64,000 nt of DNA from Phytophthora colocasiae (Eukaryota > Oomycota > Peronosporomycetes > Peronosporales > Peronosporaceae). The translations under genes and the position numbers were made by a program. The stretch lies in assembly GCA_018806915.1 (NCBI GenBank), contig JAGKQI010000059.1, forward strand, positions 744,001-808,000, in the 5' to 3' direction. Positions 33,462 to 43,499 of the stretch are shown here, in pieces. How positions within the stretch are numbered: position 1 is the first letter of the stretch; every line of letters begins with the position of its first letter. The notes below the pieces were generated by a model. The model worked only from the letters and a program-made list of their open reading frames with translations. It did no database searches and had not been told where the DNA came from.

Positions 33462-33800
33462 ATGGAAACAGCCCATTCAAGCACGGAGTTCCGCCCGCCC
33501 GACCAGACCTTCTACCTGCTGTCCGCCGAAGAGGACCCAAGCTTCGATCGCATCAAGGGCCACGCGCCGAGCCCGGTGAACGGTTCGAAGGAGCTGCGCA
33601 AGCGCGTAACGGTGTGTCTCCATGGACGGAGTCCAGGACGAGCAAGCTCTGCTCGAAGTTACCACCAGTCTCTTTCGCCCATCGGGTAGGCCGTACACAT
33701 GAAGCTGCTCAAGCGACGAAAATGCAAAGGAGTGGTGCTCCCCCGCAACCGAGCCGAAGTGCTGAAGGTTTGCTGGACGGATAGAGCCCTTCGTGCGGAC
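33462..33800 (+). pseudogene. Gene fragment of unknown family
   Basis: ATG 33462 opens METAHSSTEFRPPDQTFYLL... to about 33615 with good coding character. Further coding-like stretches follow in other frames (DGVQDEQALLEVTTSLFRPS; LLKRRKCKGVVLPRNRAEVL), as if one protein were broken by small indels. No domain recognised. Confidence 0.4.
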
Positions 33801-34114
33801 GTAGGTAGATAGAATCGTGGAGATGAGAAAGTCTCCACCCAGGTATCTAGACCTGGATATTGTCAAAACGACCGAGCTAATTCGGCAAATTTGCCCGGAA
33901 TTGACAATACAGTTCTTTCGTAAAGGCTTTCCCCAGCATTTGTGGCCTCCAGACTGGTGTCCACGATGTTGATCGGAAAAAGAACAGATCACTCAAGCGA
34001 ACATGAGGCACGACCGACGAGGCTTGCCAAACGACACATATCCGGTCCGGTTGCTCGAGACCTGCTGTGTTGTAGAGGCACTTGCTCTTTATCACGGTCC
34101 GTCGTGGTTCAAGG

Positions 34115-35845
34115 ATGAAATCAAGTCCGACGCTGCGAGTATTTCTCGCTGCCGCTTCGGCCGCTACGTCGTCCGCGTTCGACTTCGATGGCGGCAATGA
34201 CGTAGCGCAGACAGCAGGCACGGTGGCCCCCGTAACAACAGATACCTTAACCCCTCCTTCTGGAAGCAACGGCTTTGGGACACCTTCGCAGTTCACGAGC
34301 CCTTCGACTGGTGAGCCCACCGAAACTGGTCAAGGCTGGCCGTCAAGTGATTCCTTTGGCGTCGGAGGTCTAGGATGGACTGGACGTGCAGGAGGTTGGG
34401 TGCCAGGAGACCAAGGCCAAATGGGCTGGCCTTCTAACACCGGCGAAGACCAAGGTTGGGGAACACTCGGTGTTGACTGTAGCGGATCCAACCAAGGCGG
34501 GTGGGGAGAGCAAGAATGGTCTGATCTTGGTGGTGGTCAAGGTTGGGGGACGCTCGGTGTTGACTGTAGCGGCTCGAACACTGGAGGTGAACCCGAACAA
34601 AAGCCGAGCACTCCAAGGACAGACTCCAGCGCTGCCGTATTAGCTTCTTCCACAGCCTCCAGCGGGGTCGAACCCCAAGGACCGACTGCAGAAGCTTCTT
34701 TGACGTCAAGCTTTAGTGGAGATCAAGGGACTTCATCAATGGAAACAACCCAAGATCAAGTACCCACAGAGGCACCCGAGACTGAGACGCCATCCAGTAC
34801 ATCAACTACGACTGGCACAACTGTAGGAGCTGACGCGCAGCCGACACCAAACTTGAGGTCCTCGACTACAACCGAAACTTCAGCTAATCAAGAACAGTTC
34901 CAGGGCCAAGAACAACTGCAACAAGGTGAAAAAACTTCTGGGGGTGACGTCGTTCAGAGTATGTCGGTATGGGGAGCTCCAATTGTCGCATCAACCGGCA
35001 CCAACATCGACAGTACCAAGCCCACGTTCGGTAAAATCACCTCCAAGTCCGGTGAGTGCGTCGTAGCGGAACCGACCGAGTACATCAGCGAGAAGTACCT
35101 GGACTGGGTCTGGCAGAACCGCATCGGACCAAACGCTGACACATCCAACAAAGCCAACTGGAACGTCATGGCCAACAAGAACTTCCTCATGGACAAATTC
35201 GTGCACAACAAGGGATCGATTAACTACTGCGTTCGCTGGGATAGCAAGACGAAGCTGTCTAAGGATGTGGCGTCAAAGTTCCAGGGAATCCTCGAGCGTC
35301 ATTACAACAAATGGAACAAGTGGCTCGAGGGTTACAACTGCTGGCCGTTCACGGAACTCAAGGTCAACATGGTGGGCTGGGCGGCCAAGGACAAGACCCA
35401 GTTCCAATGGACGGATAACTCCCTCGGTCCATTCTACGAGGGAAGCGTCGACTCGGACGGTGTGCCGCAGTGTCCGGACGAGTGCTACCGCTTCTACGAC
35501 AACGTCAACAACCAGTGGTCAGACACGAGTGCGTGTCCAGGTGAGCCGTTCGATGTGTCCTTCTGGCTCAAGGAGGACATCCCGTACGGCTTCGGCTACG
35601 ATTGGGGTCAGGAGGTGAGTCTCAACGACACCTTGAAAAACCAGGACAATGAAAATATCCTGTTTATCGGCCACGAGATCGGCCACGGCTTCGGCTTGCC
35701 GGATTTTTACGGACTGGAGACCAAACCGTCCAAGGATTTCCCGAACTCCATCATGATGGCGTACAGTTCGACTACTATCACTCCCAGCGATGGCTGGATG
35801 CTGCGCCGTATTCTTGATCACGTCAGGGATCGCTACAAATTCTAA
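34115..35845 (+). CDS. Secreted zinc metalloprotease copy C with long Ser/Thr/Gly-rich extension
   Basis: 576 residues from ATG 34115 (MKSSPTLRVFLAAASAATSSA); the longer frame from 34082 would use TTG. After the signal peptide comes a Gly/Trp/Ser-rich region with two TLGVDCSGS repeats, then a long Ser/Thr/Pro-rich linker likely to be O-glycosylated, to about residue 285. The C-terminal module starts MSVWGAPIVAS and carries HEIGHGFGLPDFYG (zinc site, about 520-533) and SIMMAY (Met-turn). It is the only intact protease of the three. The N-terminal module is shared with the secreted protein at 37063-38226, the catalytic module with copies A and B. An extracellular protease acting on host or wall protein is plausible; substrates are unknown. 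Confidence 0.92.
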   Translation: MKSSPTLRVFLAAASAATSSAFDFDGGNDVAQTAGTVAPVTTDTLTPPSGSNGFGTPSQFTSPSTGEPTETGQGWPSSDSFGVGGLGWTGRAGGWVPGDQGQMGWPSNTGEDQGWGTLGVDCSGSNQGGWGEQEWSDLGGGQGWGTLGVDCSGSNTGGEPEQKPSTPRTDSSAAVLASSTASSGVEPQGPTAEASLTSSFSGDQGTSSMETTQDQVPTEAPETETPSSTSTTTGTTVGADAQPTPNLRSSTTTETSANQEQFQGQEQLQQGEKTSGGDVVQSMSVWGAPIVASTGTNIDSTKPTFGKITSKSGECVVAEPTEYISEKYLDWVWQNRIGPNADTSNKANWNVMANKNFLMDKFVHNKGSINYCVRWDSKTKLSKDVASKFQGILERHYNKWNKWLEGYNCWPFTELKVNMVGWAAKDKTQFQWTDNSLGPFYEGSVDSDGVPQCPDECYRFYDNVNNQWSDTSACPGEPFDVSFWLKEDIPYGFGYDWGQEVSLNDTLKNQDNENILFIGHEIGHGFGLPDFYGLETKPSKDFPNSIMMAYSSTTITPSDGWMLRRILDHVRDRYKF

Positions 35846-36298
35846 CTCACTACATGTATACGGTAGTAGTTCGCATCGAGACGAACATTTACAGTAGCGT
35901 TAAGTCTTTGTGTCCTCGTGAAGATAAGTTCTACACATCTGATAGTACCTACTCCACTAGAGTCTCTAAGCGGTAAACGTACAAGTCTTGGTCCTCCTAA
36001 AAAAGAAGAACGCAAAAAGCAGACGCAGTAAACCTCCGCGTAGCAGTAGGTTAAACTTTCGATGCGGTAAGGCCTTACATGTACTTCCAACCTGTCGCAC
36101 TATCACACCGACGATGCACTGTTTAGCCGTAAACACGCTGGCACAGTACGTACCATGTGACTGTTCACTGAACAAACCTCTACAGTAGTACTGTGCCGGA
36201 AAAAAAAATCTTGAGTACATCTTGGGATCGACTGTGTTGTCAATCGCTGCTTCCCCCACAGCGCCAGAGGGAAGCACTTCCCAATTGGCACAGTGGCC

Positions 36299-36913
36299 AT
36301 GCGTCTTCGCCGCGCCTTGGTATTTCTTTTGCTCACGACTGTCGGTCTCACCTGCAGTTTAGCTGCCTCTACATCCACCCTAGCTCGCCTTGTTTCTGGA
36401 ACTTCGACTGTTCGACAGACGCAAAGAGTCTTGAGAGTACAGAAGGCACGAGGAGGCGATGAAATGCATGAAGAGAGAGTTATTCCATTGAGTGACACCA
36501 TTAATCTGCTAGGCCAAGCGCTATTAAAACTTAAGGAGAAGGGCGACCAGCGTTGGTGGACGTTTCGAGGGTTCACTCCCGACCAAGTTTTGATCATTTT
36601 GAACGTGGGGAAACACGACGAGAAGTATCGAGAGTACGTCAAGTATTTCTACAATTACTTTATCAGGAATTTTGATGAACCACTGTCACATTTTCCGCCA
36701 CAAGTTATCGACAACATTTGGAAAGCAAGGTTGCGCTCTTGGCTAGACACGGATAGCCCCCCACTGGTTTTTAAGAAGCTTGGGCTTATAGGTTCGTTCA
36801 AGACAGCCGAAGGCCAGACCAATTACGAACTTTTCAAAATATTTTATAATATGTGGACACAGAAGCAAATGAAGATGGGGTCGAAGCCTGTAAAGCTCGA
36901 CATCGTACTATAA
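36299..36913 (+). CDS. RXLR-dEER candidate effector
   Basis: 204 residues from ATG 36299 (the frame from 36293 would need GTG). A signal peptide (RRALVFLLLTTVGLTCSLAA) is followed by RVLR at 43-46 and DEMHEER ending at about 60, the spacing seen in Phytophthora RXLR-dEER proteins delivered into plant cells. The C-terminal part has aromatic helices (RWWTFRGFTPDQVLIIL; YVKYFYNYFIRNF; YELFKIFYNMW) that could form WY-type folds, though no exact WY match is claimed. Single exon, as usual for this class. Its plant target is unknown. It lies between the protease and the Gly-rich secreted protein, in the repeat-rich setting typical of effector genes. Confidence 0.88.
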   Translation: MRLRRALVFLLLTTVGLTCSLAASTSTLARLVSGTSTVRQTQRVLRVQKARGGDEMHEERVIPLSDTINLLGQALLKLKEKGDQRWWTFRGFTPDQVLIILNVGKHDEKYREYVKYFYNYFIRNFDEPLSHFPPQVIDNIWKARLRSWLDTDSPPLVFKKLGLIGSFKTAEGQTNYELFKIFYNMWTQKQMKMGSKPVKLDIVL

Positions 36914-37062
36914 AGACTGAACAAAACTCAAATTCACGCTCCATTGAACATGACCATGTATGCTTTGACGCTACTCGACATAAAATGTTTTCCAAATTCT
37001 AGAAACTGCTACATGTACATGCAGCACTCCAAACTCTCTGGGATTTCACCCTACTAGACAAA

Positions 37063-38226
37063 TTAAAAGGATCGCAGCGACCTTTTCTGGTCCGCGTCAG
37101 CTCCCGTGCTTGCTTCTGTTTGCTGGACTTGGGACGGTTCTGTTTCTTCCGCTCCACTAGTCACTGCAGAACTCTCCGTTGTCGCCGAGCCTTGATCTCC
37201 AGTGCTGGAAACTTCAGGCGTAGCTGAGCCTTGGTCCTCAGCACCACTCGCAGCCACCGACGCCTCCAAGGTCGGCGAACCACCCGAACTCTGCTCTCCA
37301 GTGCCAATGGATGGCTCTGAGGTCTCCGTTGGGGACGATGCAGCAGTCTCTGAACTAGACGCAGTTGAAGAAACAGGTGGAGTACTATCAGAACCAGCAG
37401 CTGATGTTGCTCCTTGCGATCCCTCTGCACTTCCACCAGTTTCCGGAGTCGCACCAGCACTTGAGCTGCTGCAATCAAAACCCAGTGTGTCCGATCCATC
37501 GGCACCGCTCGACTCCGTGACTCCACCACCAGTTGAACCGCTGCACTCCACACCTAAAGTATCCGAACCTCCATCATTACCACCAGTAAGAGGGGCCCAC
37601 CCACCAGCAGTGGATCCACTGCAGTCAACGCCCAAAGTGTCCGATCCACCGCCATCACCGCCACCAGGAGGAGTCCAACCACCACTAGGAGGAGTCCAAC
37701 CACCACTAGGAGGAGTCCAACCGCCAGCGGTTGAACCGCTGCAGTCTACGTCCAAAGTCCCGCTGCCAGCACCCGGCAATCCCTGACCACCCCACCAGCC
37801 TTGCCCACCGCCAGGAGATTTCCAACCTTCATGAGACCAACCACCCCAGCCTCCACCTCCTCCTCCGCCTGGAGAACCTCCTCCACCACCACCACATCCT
37901 CCTCCTCCACCACCGCCGCCCCACCCGCCTTGGTTGCCCGATCCACTGCAGTCCACTCCTAAAACATCTCCTTGATCTTCTCCTTGGTTCCAACCCACTC
38001 CTGAACCTCCTCCTTGTTGAGGCCAACCTTGGTTTCCCGCGCCTCCTCCAAAGTTTCCAAAGTCATTCGCCCCTGTTTTCACGAAATTATCCGTTCCCTG
38101 GTTTGGTGCGACAGTAGCTGCCGTCTGCGAGACGTCACCGCCGTCGCCTCCACCGAACCCGAAAGCTGACGAGGTGGCCGCCAATGCGGCAGCAAACACC
38201 ACTTGAGGAACTGGACTTGGGGTCAT
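37063..38226 (-). CDS. Secreted Gly/Ser/Thr-rich protein with repeated VDCSGS motifs
   Basis: 387 residues from ATG 38226. The signal peptide (MTPSPVPQVVFAAALAATSSA) closely resembles that of protease copy C, including the following F-GGG/DGG-DV-QTA-TVAP region. Five repeats follow (VLGVDCSGS, TLDVDCSGS, TLGVDCSGS, TLGVECSGS, TLGFDCSSS), spaced by Gly/Trp/Pro stretches, one with a run of GGWTPPS copies. A Ser/Thr/Glu-rich mucin-like tail ends DQKRSLRSF. There is no protease domain. The five Cys could crosslink the protein into a wall or adhesive matrix; that is inference. Mucin-like surface proteins are known in Phytophthora, but I cannot match this one to a named gene. Confidence 0.85.
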   Translation of the reverse strand: MTPSPVPQVVFAAALAATSSAFGFGGGDGGDVSQTAATVAPNQGTDNFVKTGANDFGNFGGGAGNQGWPQQGGGSGVGWNQGEDQGDVLGVDCSGSGNQGGWGGGGGGGGCGGGGGGSPGGGGGGGWGGWSHEGWKSPGGGQGWWGGQGLPGAGSGTLDVDCSGSTAGGWTPPSGGWTPPSGGWTPPGGGDGGGSDTLGVDCSGSTAGGWAPLTGGNDGGSDTLGVECSGSTGGGVTESSGADGSDTLGFDCSSSSAGATPETGGSAEGSQGATSAAGSDSTPPVSSTASSSETAASSPTETSEPSIGTGEQSSGGSPTLEASVAASGAEDQGSATPEVSSTGDQGSATTESSAVTSGAEETEPSQVQQTEASTGADADQKRSLRSF

Positions 38227-38957
38227 CCCTGGAAATTCGCAAGTGAACGAGACTGCACGATCTCATAGTACCTCTTCGATTGCGCCACCCGGACCAACAG
38301 AACAACAGCACTCAGTTATCTTGTTGAACGCCTCCGGAATGCCTTTACGAGCTGCGAATAGGATAGATCTTGAACTTGTTCCTAATACTGTGAGGCTGTG
38401 ACCCCCTAAGAGAAGTTTAAATACTGTCAGAAATGATGAACCTAGGAAGTTGATATATGCAGCTGACAGCACGAGGGGCACTGCCGACAGGCATGTCTTC
38501 GAGATCCATGACCTTGGCGTGGAAGCGCAGAGCGTGGCGGTAGAAGGCTCGACAACGATAAGTTCCCAATCGTCTCCTCCCCGTCGAGTAGCCTCCTACA
38601 CCCGTAGTTTTGTCTCGAGCGTGTGGCGCTGGTACTTGGAAAGCTTCGTAGAAGAAGTGAGGGCTTGTGGGAGCGAAGCAAAACGGAAAGGAATAGCAAA
38701 CGCGCGCGGTGTGAGGCACCTAGAGCTTCTTCAAGGCAGGAAAATGAATGGCGGGGGGAGGGGGGGGGGGCGAGCGCGCTGTGGTGCCATCCAAATTGGC
38801 GCGAAGCAGGTTGAAGTGGAGGCCGATCGGTATTGTGATTTCATTTGCTGTTGCCGTATACGGATTTGTTCTTGCCGTTCTCCATTTCTTCTTGACGGAC
38901 TAGATTGGACAAAGAATTGTAGTGGTGGTGGGTTTTTAAGGACCGAGGCAAACCCAT
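38227..38957. other. Intergenic region with a poly-G run
   Basis: Small overlapping frames on both strands, none convincing. A G-rich run lies at about 38755-38771. Confidence 0.4.
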
Positions 38958-38967
38958 TCATCGGGTG
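38958..38967. repeat. Direct repeat flanking outer TIR element (left)
   Basis: TCATCGGGTG, repeated at 40061-40070. A 10-bp duplication fits Mutator-like transposition (9-11 bp). Confidence 0.7.
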
Positions 38968-40060
38968 GCTGCTATTTATTATCTGTTGTTTTAGCACTGC
39001 CCACCTGTTCAGTACTCCTGGTCACTGATCACCTGTTGTTAGTACCGCAAACCTGTTGCGTTTCAACAGGTATTCAGCCCTGCTTTGCTGTTAATATGAA
39101 TACCTGTTGGTGACGAGCGATCACCAGATATTGAAAGTTCCTTCCTAAGACTGGCCTTACTCAACTATGGAGGCGCTTAAGTCATATTGAAGCTCCTGTA
39201 AGGTTATATCAAGTCCATGTTCCTGATCTATGTTCTACCGACAGCACAAGAATCGAGGAAAATTTCTTAAGGATATGTCCACCACGGTGGATGCTTCAGC
39301 ATCTTATCTACTCAAGAGCGTGAACTGCACGCTGTGAGCAAAACAAAAGCATCTATATTTTCCTTTTTACCCAGTGAGTGCGCGTGTGACCCGACCATGG
39401 AGAGTGGCGAAGCAGTCTCTCCCCAGTCTTCTCATTGCAGTAGTCCTCATGATGCGGGACCGCAATGGATTATCGTTTCAAGGCGGTAACCTATGAAATA
39501 GAATGCTAATGCATTTGGCAGGATAACAGGTTGGCGGTACCGTCGAGGGCGATTGAATTTGCATCAAGCGCCCTGAAAAAATGCATCACCGGGACGAAAT
39601 GATGCATTCGAGCCGGGGCGGTAATAATTGCATAGGTCGCACGTCGTAAATTCTAGAAGGTCCTCTTGACCAGATTGCCACAATCGCATCCTAGCCGTAC
39701 CGTAAAAGTATCCCCCCGAACACCCTCCGACTCATTCAAGATGCCTGGTAGCCGTCCTCGAGAGCTCCCTTCCCGCCTTCCTCGCGACCCTGCTGTCGCC
39801 CTTGTAGAAAACTCGATAACCTACCAGAAGTGTGTTGCGTTCGGTAGACAAACTTGTCGGCACCGTCTGTGCACAGTAGTGCCTCAAATGATGCACCGAG
39901 GAGCAATAAACAAATGCATCATTTCGTCCCGGTGATGCATTTTTTCAGGGCGCTTGATGCAAATTCAAGCGCCCTCGACGGTACTAACAACAGGTGGATA
40001 GGGGCCTGGAAGTACTTAACAGGTGGGTAGTGCTAGAACAACAGATATTAAATATTTTCC
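38968..40060. mobile_element. Non-autonomous Mutator-like element (outer), carrying a nested insertion
   Basis: Imperfect terminal inverted repeats of about 85 bp: left 38972-39055 includes TATCTGTTGTTTTAGCACTG and CACCTGTTGTTAGTACCG; right 39981-40058 is its inverse with scattered changes. The 10-bp direct repeat TCATCGGGTG lies on both sides. Without the nested 440-bp element and its 4-bp duplication it would be about 650 bp. No transposase is encoded; it may be mobilised by a Mutator-like enzyme such as the remnant at 47155-48622. Confidence 0.75.
39541..39980. mobile_element. Nested TIR element (inner)
   Basis: 440 bp with 68-bp terminal inverted repeats differing at one base (39541-39608 and 39913-39980), beginning CGTCGAGGGCG. 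GTAC lies on both sides (39537-39540 and 39981-39984); because GTAC is a palindrome, a TA duplication with a TIR starting CCGTCG is equally possible. Each TIR contains its own small hairpin (ATGCATCA ... TGATGCAT). The interior has a 89-codon frame (39666-39935) that I do not recognise. Confidence 0.85.
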
Positions 40061-40070
40061 TCATCGGGTG

Positions 40071-41343
40071 ATGAGGACAGATAGCCTTCGCTAAGCTGGT
40101 AGAAATACGTTAGAGATTACAGAGCCAGTAGGTCAGCAAAAGATCGTTGGCAAGATCACTTTGAGTTTTAACCACAACAGAGCTTTGGTTTGCCTGGAAG
40201 CGCCAGCTTTCCTCACTACCTACTACAAGAATGTAGAGCTTAACTTTTCCTACATGAGACACTCACATTATTCACTACACACAGCGAACACTTTGCACCA
40301 AATGCAGGAGTGCTGACTTGGCTTCCAAATGGCGAGCGCAAGGTGGACTGCAACAGAGTGGTGATGGCATGGATTCTACGCCTCACTACCTTCGCTACTA
40401 TTTCATGATGAATACCTCTAAGCAGGCAGGGATGAAACCTAGCAGTGGAGCAGCCTACTTATTTTTTTAGCAATGTATTCAATAATGGGGCACAAAAAAT
40501 CGAGCGGTGATACCATTTCGGGGCCCCCCGAAGAGTTGACCCACTTGTTTCTGCATCTCCTTGGACTCGCAGACGAACATTGCCCCGTCGAACTTGATCT
40601 TGCCACGATAATACACTTAAATCGTTCGAGTCGAATTCCTCCGTAGAAACCATAGCGAGGCCAATATAAATGACTTGACGACAACATGGACAATAATGTA
40701 GACTCCAGTTACTGCTAGAGACTCACACTACATTGCCATAAGGCAAGTAGTAGCAACCAGTTATTCCTACTACTTTGACACAAAAAAGCGCAACTATCCT
40801 CCAGAAGATCCAGAGACAAGGTAACGAGACAAAGCCTACAAGAGATGCACTCTGCCACAACACTACCCTATTGTGACCGACACGGCTACAAATACAGCGC
40901 ATTATTTATAAAAAAACAAACGTATTTTCCCCCGGTTATTATAGGCTTTTCGCTCGAGAGTTTCTTCAAACTATTTGTCAGAATACTGCATTAACACTTC
41001 GATGTACTCCTCAATGCATTCCACCCGCTTGTTTTCATGCATTCAACTGATTGAGTCAAAGGATCGTTACGCCGCCGCTATCTTGAAAGTAGTCGGGTTC
41101 AACCTGACGCTCAGCTGCATTGCACCCGGTACGTGCGCTCAAATCAGAGTAGCTGTCTGTACCTACATGTGGACGAATGCACAGGCTAAGCTCGGTGGAG
41201 AACATAACTTCTTAGTTGATACTACATACCAGTTCACACTGCTGCCGTGCAGTTTACTACTTCGGCAATTACATTAAATAGACTTCACATACTACTTTTC
41301 TCCTAACTCTCTCTGGCGTCTCCATGCCTTAATATAATGGGCG
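40071..41343. other. Intergenic, no gene seen
   Basis: 1.27 kb without a convincing coding frame; several TACTACTT-type simple motifs. Confidence 0.4.
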
Positions 41344-42258
41344 TCACGGGGCCGAGCTGATCTGGAAGAAGCTGCTAGTTCGAAAACGTTCCGGAGCGTC
41401 GGCCGCCGATACGCGCAAGAAATACTTGGACCCCGACTCCATGCCCCACGGCACCTTGTGGTAACTGAAGAAACCTGTGTTCGGGGCGTCTTTGGCAATC
41501 ACTGTTGTTGCACTCAATCCATCCTCAAGCAGTTCAATGCACAGCTTCTCCACCTTGGAATCCAACACCTTCCACTCGATATCCACAGGCTTGCCTCGAG
41601 TCCATACTGTGTCTGGATTGGGCGACATGAGTGCAACCATAGGAGCTCCCTCTTCGTGGCACTCACCAATTTGTCTGGCAGGGCCTGTGCTCTTTCCGTA
41701 CACCCTCAGGTGTTGCAAGTGATGGTGCGCCTTGAGCGAGTGCGGCAACGGTTGCTGAGGAGGTGAACTGGGAGGGAATGTGCTACCAAATTGCGCAGTA
41801 AGATCGTAGCTCCGCCGTCTCATATTGGCGCGACCATCAGCCGACATAGCACTGAATGTGTGTCGTCGATGGTCGAATGCTTCTTGTTGCCGCGTCATAA
41901 TCGCGATGGATCCAGTAGACTTGCGCAGCAGCGTCTGTTTAAGCTCTTCAACGTCGTCAATCTCGTGCTCCTGTCCTTCTTGTTGTATTTGCGTTTGATC
42001 CTGTTCAGGGACGGGTTCTTTCATCTGGAGCTTGGGGGACGGCGGGGGCGAAGGTGTCCGCTTCGTCTCTAGCAGAGACTTTGGCTTGGTGTCGGCCGCC
42101 TGTGGCGACGGCTCGCTGCTGCTGTTCGTGGGGGTGGCACTGTCGCTCCCGGCAGTGGGCATTTCCATTGAGAGGCGTTCGAAGACGGCGGCGACGAGGG
42201 ACTTGGTGGGGGAATGCGAGCTAGGACTAGTGCTAGGCTGCGGCTCCAGTCTGCGCAT
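41344..42258 (-). CDS. KRE9/KNH-like domain protein
   Basis: 304 residues from ATG 42258; the frame is open upstream to 42504, but only with a TTG start. The N-terminal two thirds are Ser/Pro/Gln-rich and probably disordered. The C-terminal 95 residues form a beta-sandwich-like domain (SPNPDTVWTRGKPVDIEWKV ... CIELLEDG ... GFFSYHKVPWGMESGSKYFL) that matches the Ser-Thr-rich GPI-anchored/KRE9-KNH1 N-terminal domain pattern. In fungi this domain occurs in secreted wall proteins, but no signal peptide is visible here, so the local role is unclear. A hydrophobic stretch (LGLLLVHCLLRPFLA) lies in the open frame just upstream and would matter if an upstream exon exists. Confidence 0.68.
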   Translation of the reverse strand: MRRLEPQPSTSPSSHSPTKSLVAAVFERLSMEMPTAGSDSATPTNSSSEPSPQAADTKPKSLLETKRTPSPPPSPKLQMKEPVPEQDQTQIQQEGQEHEIDDVEELKQTLLRKSTGSIAIMTRQQEAFDHRRHTFSAMSADGRANMRRRSYDLTAQFGSTFPPSSPPQQPLPHSLKAHHHLQHLRVYGKSTGPARQIGECHEEGAPMVALMSPNPDTVWTRGKPVDIEWKVLDSKVEKLCIELLEDGLSATTVIAKDAPNTGFFSYHKVPWGMESGSKYFLRVSAADAPERFRTSSFFQISSAP

Positions 42259-43499
42259 GGGCCGTGTGTCCACAGCCAGATGCGCGGCGGGGGAAGAAGA
42301 CGAGGCTAGGAACGGCCGCAGTAGGCAATGCACGAGCAACAGCCCAAGCCTGGCAAGGCGCGCGCCCCAGCGCTCTCCGTGCGGCGGCTCCTCCGTGCGA
42401 AGGCGCTGAGCGTCGATGGTGCTGTGAGTGACAGGCCGCCCTCCCTCCGTCAGGCCGAGAGAGAGCTGCTGTCGGAACGCTAGGAAAGTATCGGGCGGGT
42501 GCAAGCAGTCCGGGCGAATTGCTATCTCGCGGACGGACCGGCTGACTGGCTAAATGGGAAATGGACGCGAGGTTGCTTCGCGCACAGCACGGGCAAGTGT
42601 CTACAGCGGCGAGCGTTGCGTGCTAGCGGCCCGGCCAGCCGCGCGCCCGACAGACGAGAAGCGGGCTGGGTCGTGCGTAGATATTCGGCGAATGAGAGCC
42701 TCGCAGCGGGCAGCACGACTGTGGCGATCGAGTGGGGTCGTCTGCCATTTCGCGAGAGAAAGGGCTCTCTGCCAGCCGCAATTGCCTGCCTCACGCAAGG
42801 GCTGACTGGCGTTCACTATGTCGCCGCTGCGGTTCCAATCGAACGTTAGAAGCAAAAGAGCTAGGATCGCGCCACACATAGTGAGCGCAAGTCAAACCCG
42901 GGCGTGGCGCCTGATCTGTCCGACTCTCGACGCGCTCCATCTTTGCCGCCACGCCCATTTTTGGGTCAAAGTCTCCGCACATTTTTGAGTCGCCGGCCCA
43001 CAACATGATTGATTGCCGCGCCCCCGATGGTAGTCAGTGTGGTGGCGTGCGGATGATACGTTCATCGACGCTTGAGGCTCGGTTCAGCCGCGCGCCGTCA
43101 CGCCAGCGCTCGGCGACTGGCGCCAGCGAGAGCCCATTTTCCGCGAATGCTTATTCCGCCGCTTTCGTGGTGAGCGCCAGCTGTTGGCGGTTGAAGCGTC
43201 ACCGAACTGCACCCGTATTGGCGCAAAAAGCGACTCGCCCGGCTATGTTTTTCTCGCACGCCAACGGCCTGGAAAATGGACCTGCCGATTGTGAAGGCAA
43301 ACGGTTTGGTGTGTGCGCCTTCAGCGCTTTTGCTTTGCCGGCCGCTCTCGGACCGAAGTCTCGGTGTCACGTACGCTGTCGTCGACCGCGGCGCCGCGAC
43401 TCGACGGGAAGCTGGACTGGGATAGCCTCCCACGCCAGTGCTGGTAGTCACTACCGTAGTGACGTCTATTAAACATCCCCCCAGGGGATCATCCAGAGT
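42259..43499. other. GC-rich intergenic region
   Basis: GC-rich DNA with overlapping frames on both strands, none with a domain. Probably the promoter region of the KRE9-like gene and unassigned sequence. Confidence 0.4.

Noticed and set aside
37202..37786. A 194-codon plus-strand open frame rich in Pro/Ser
   Set aside because: It is the shadow of the repetitive Gly/Ser-rich secreted protein on the minus strand.
42499..43472. Several open frames on both strands in the GC-rich stretch
   Set aside because: Few stops are expected at high GC; none has a domain or a consistent splice pattern.
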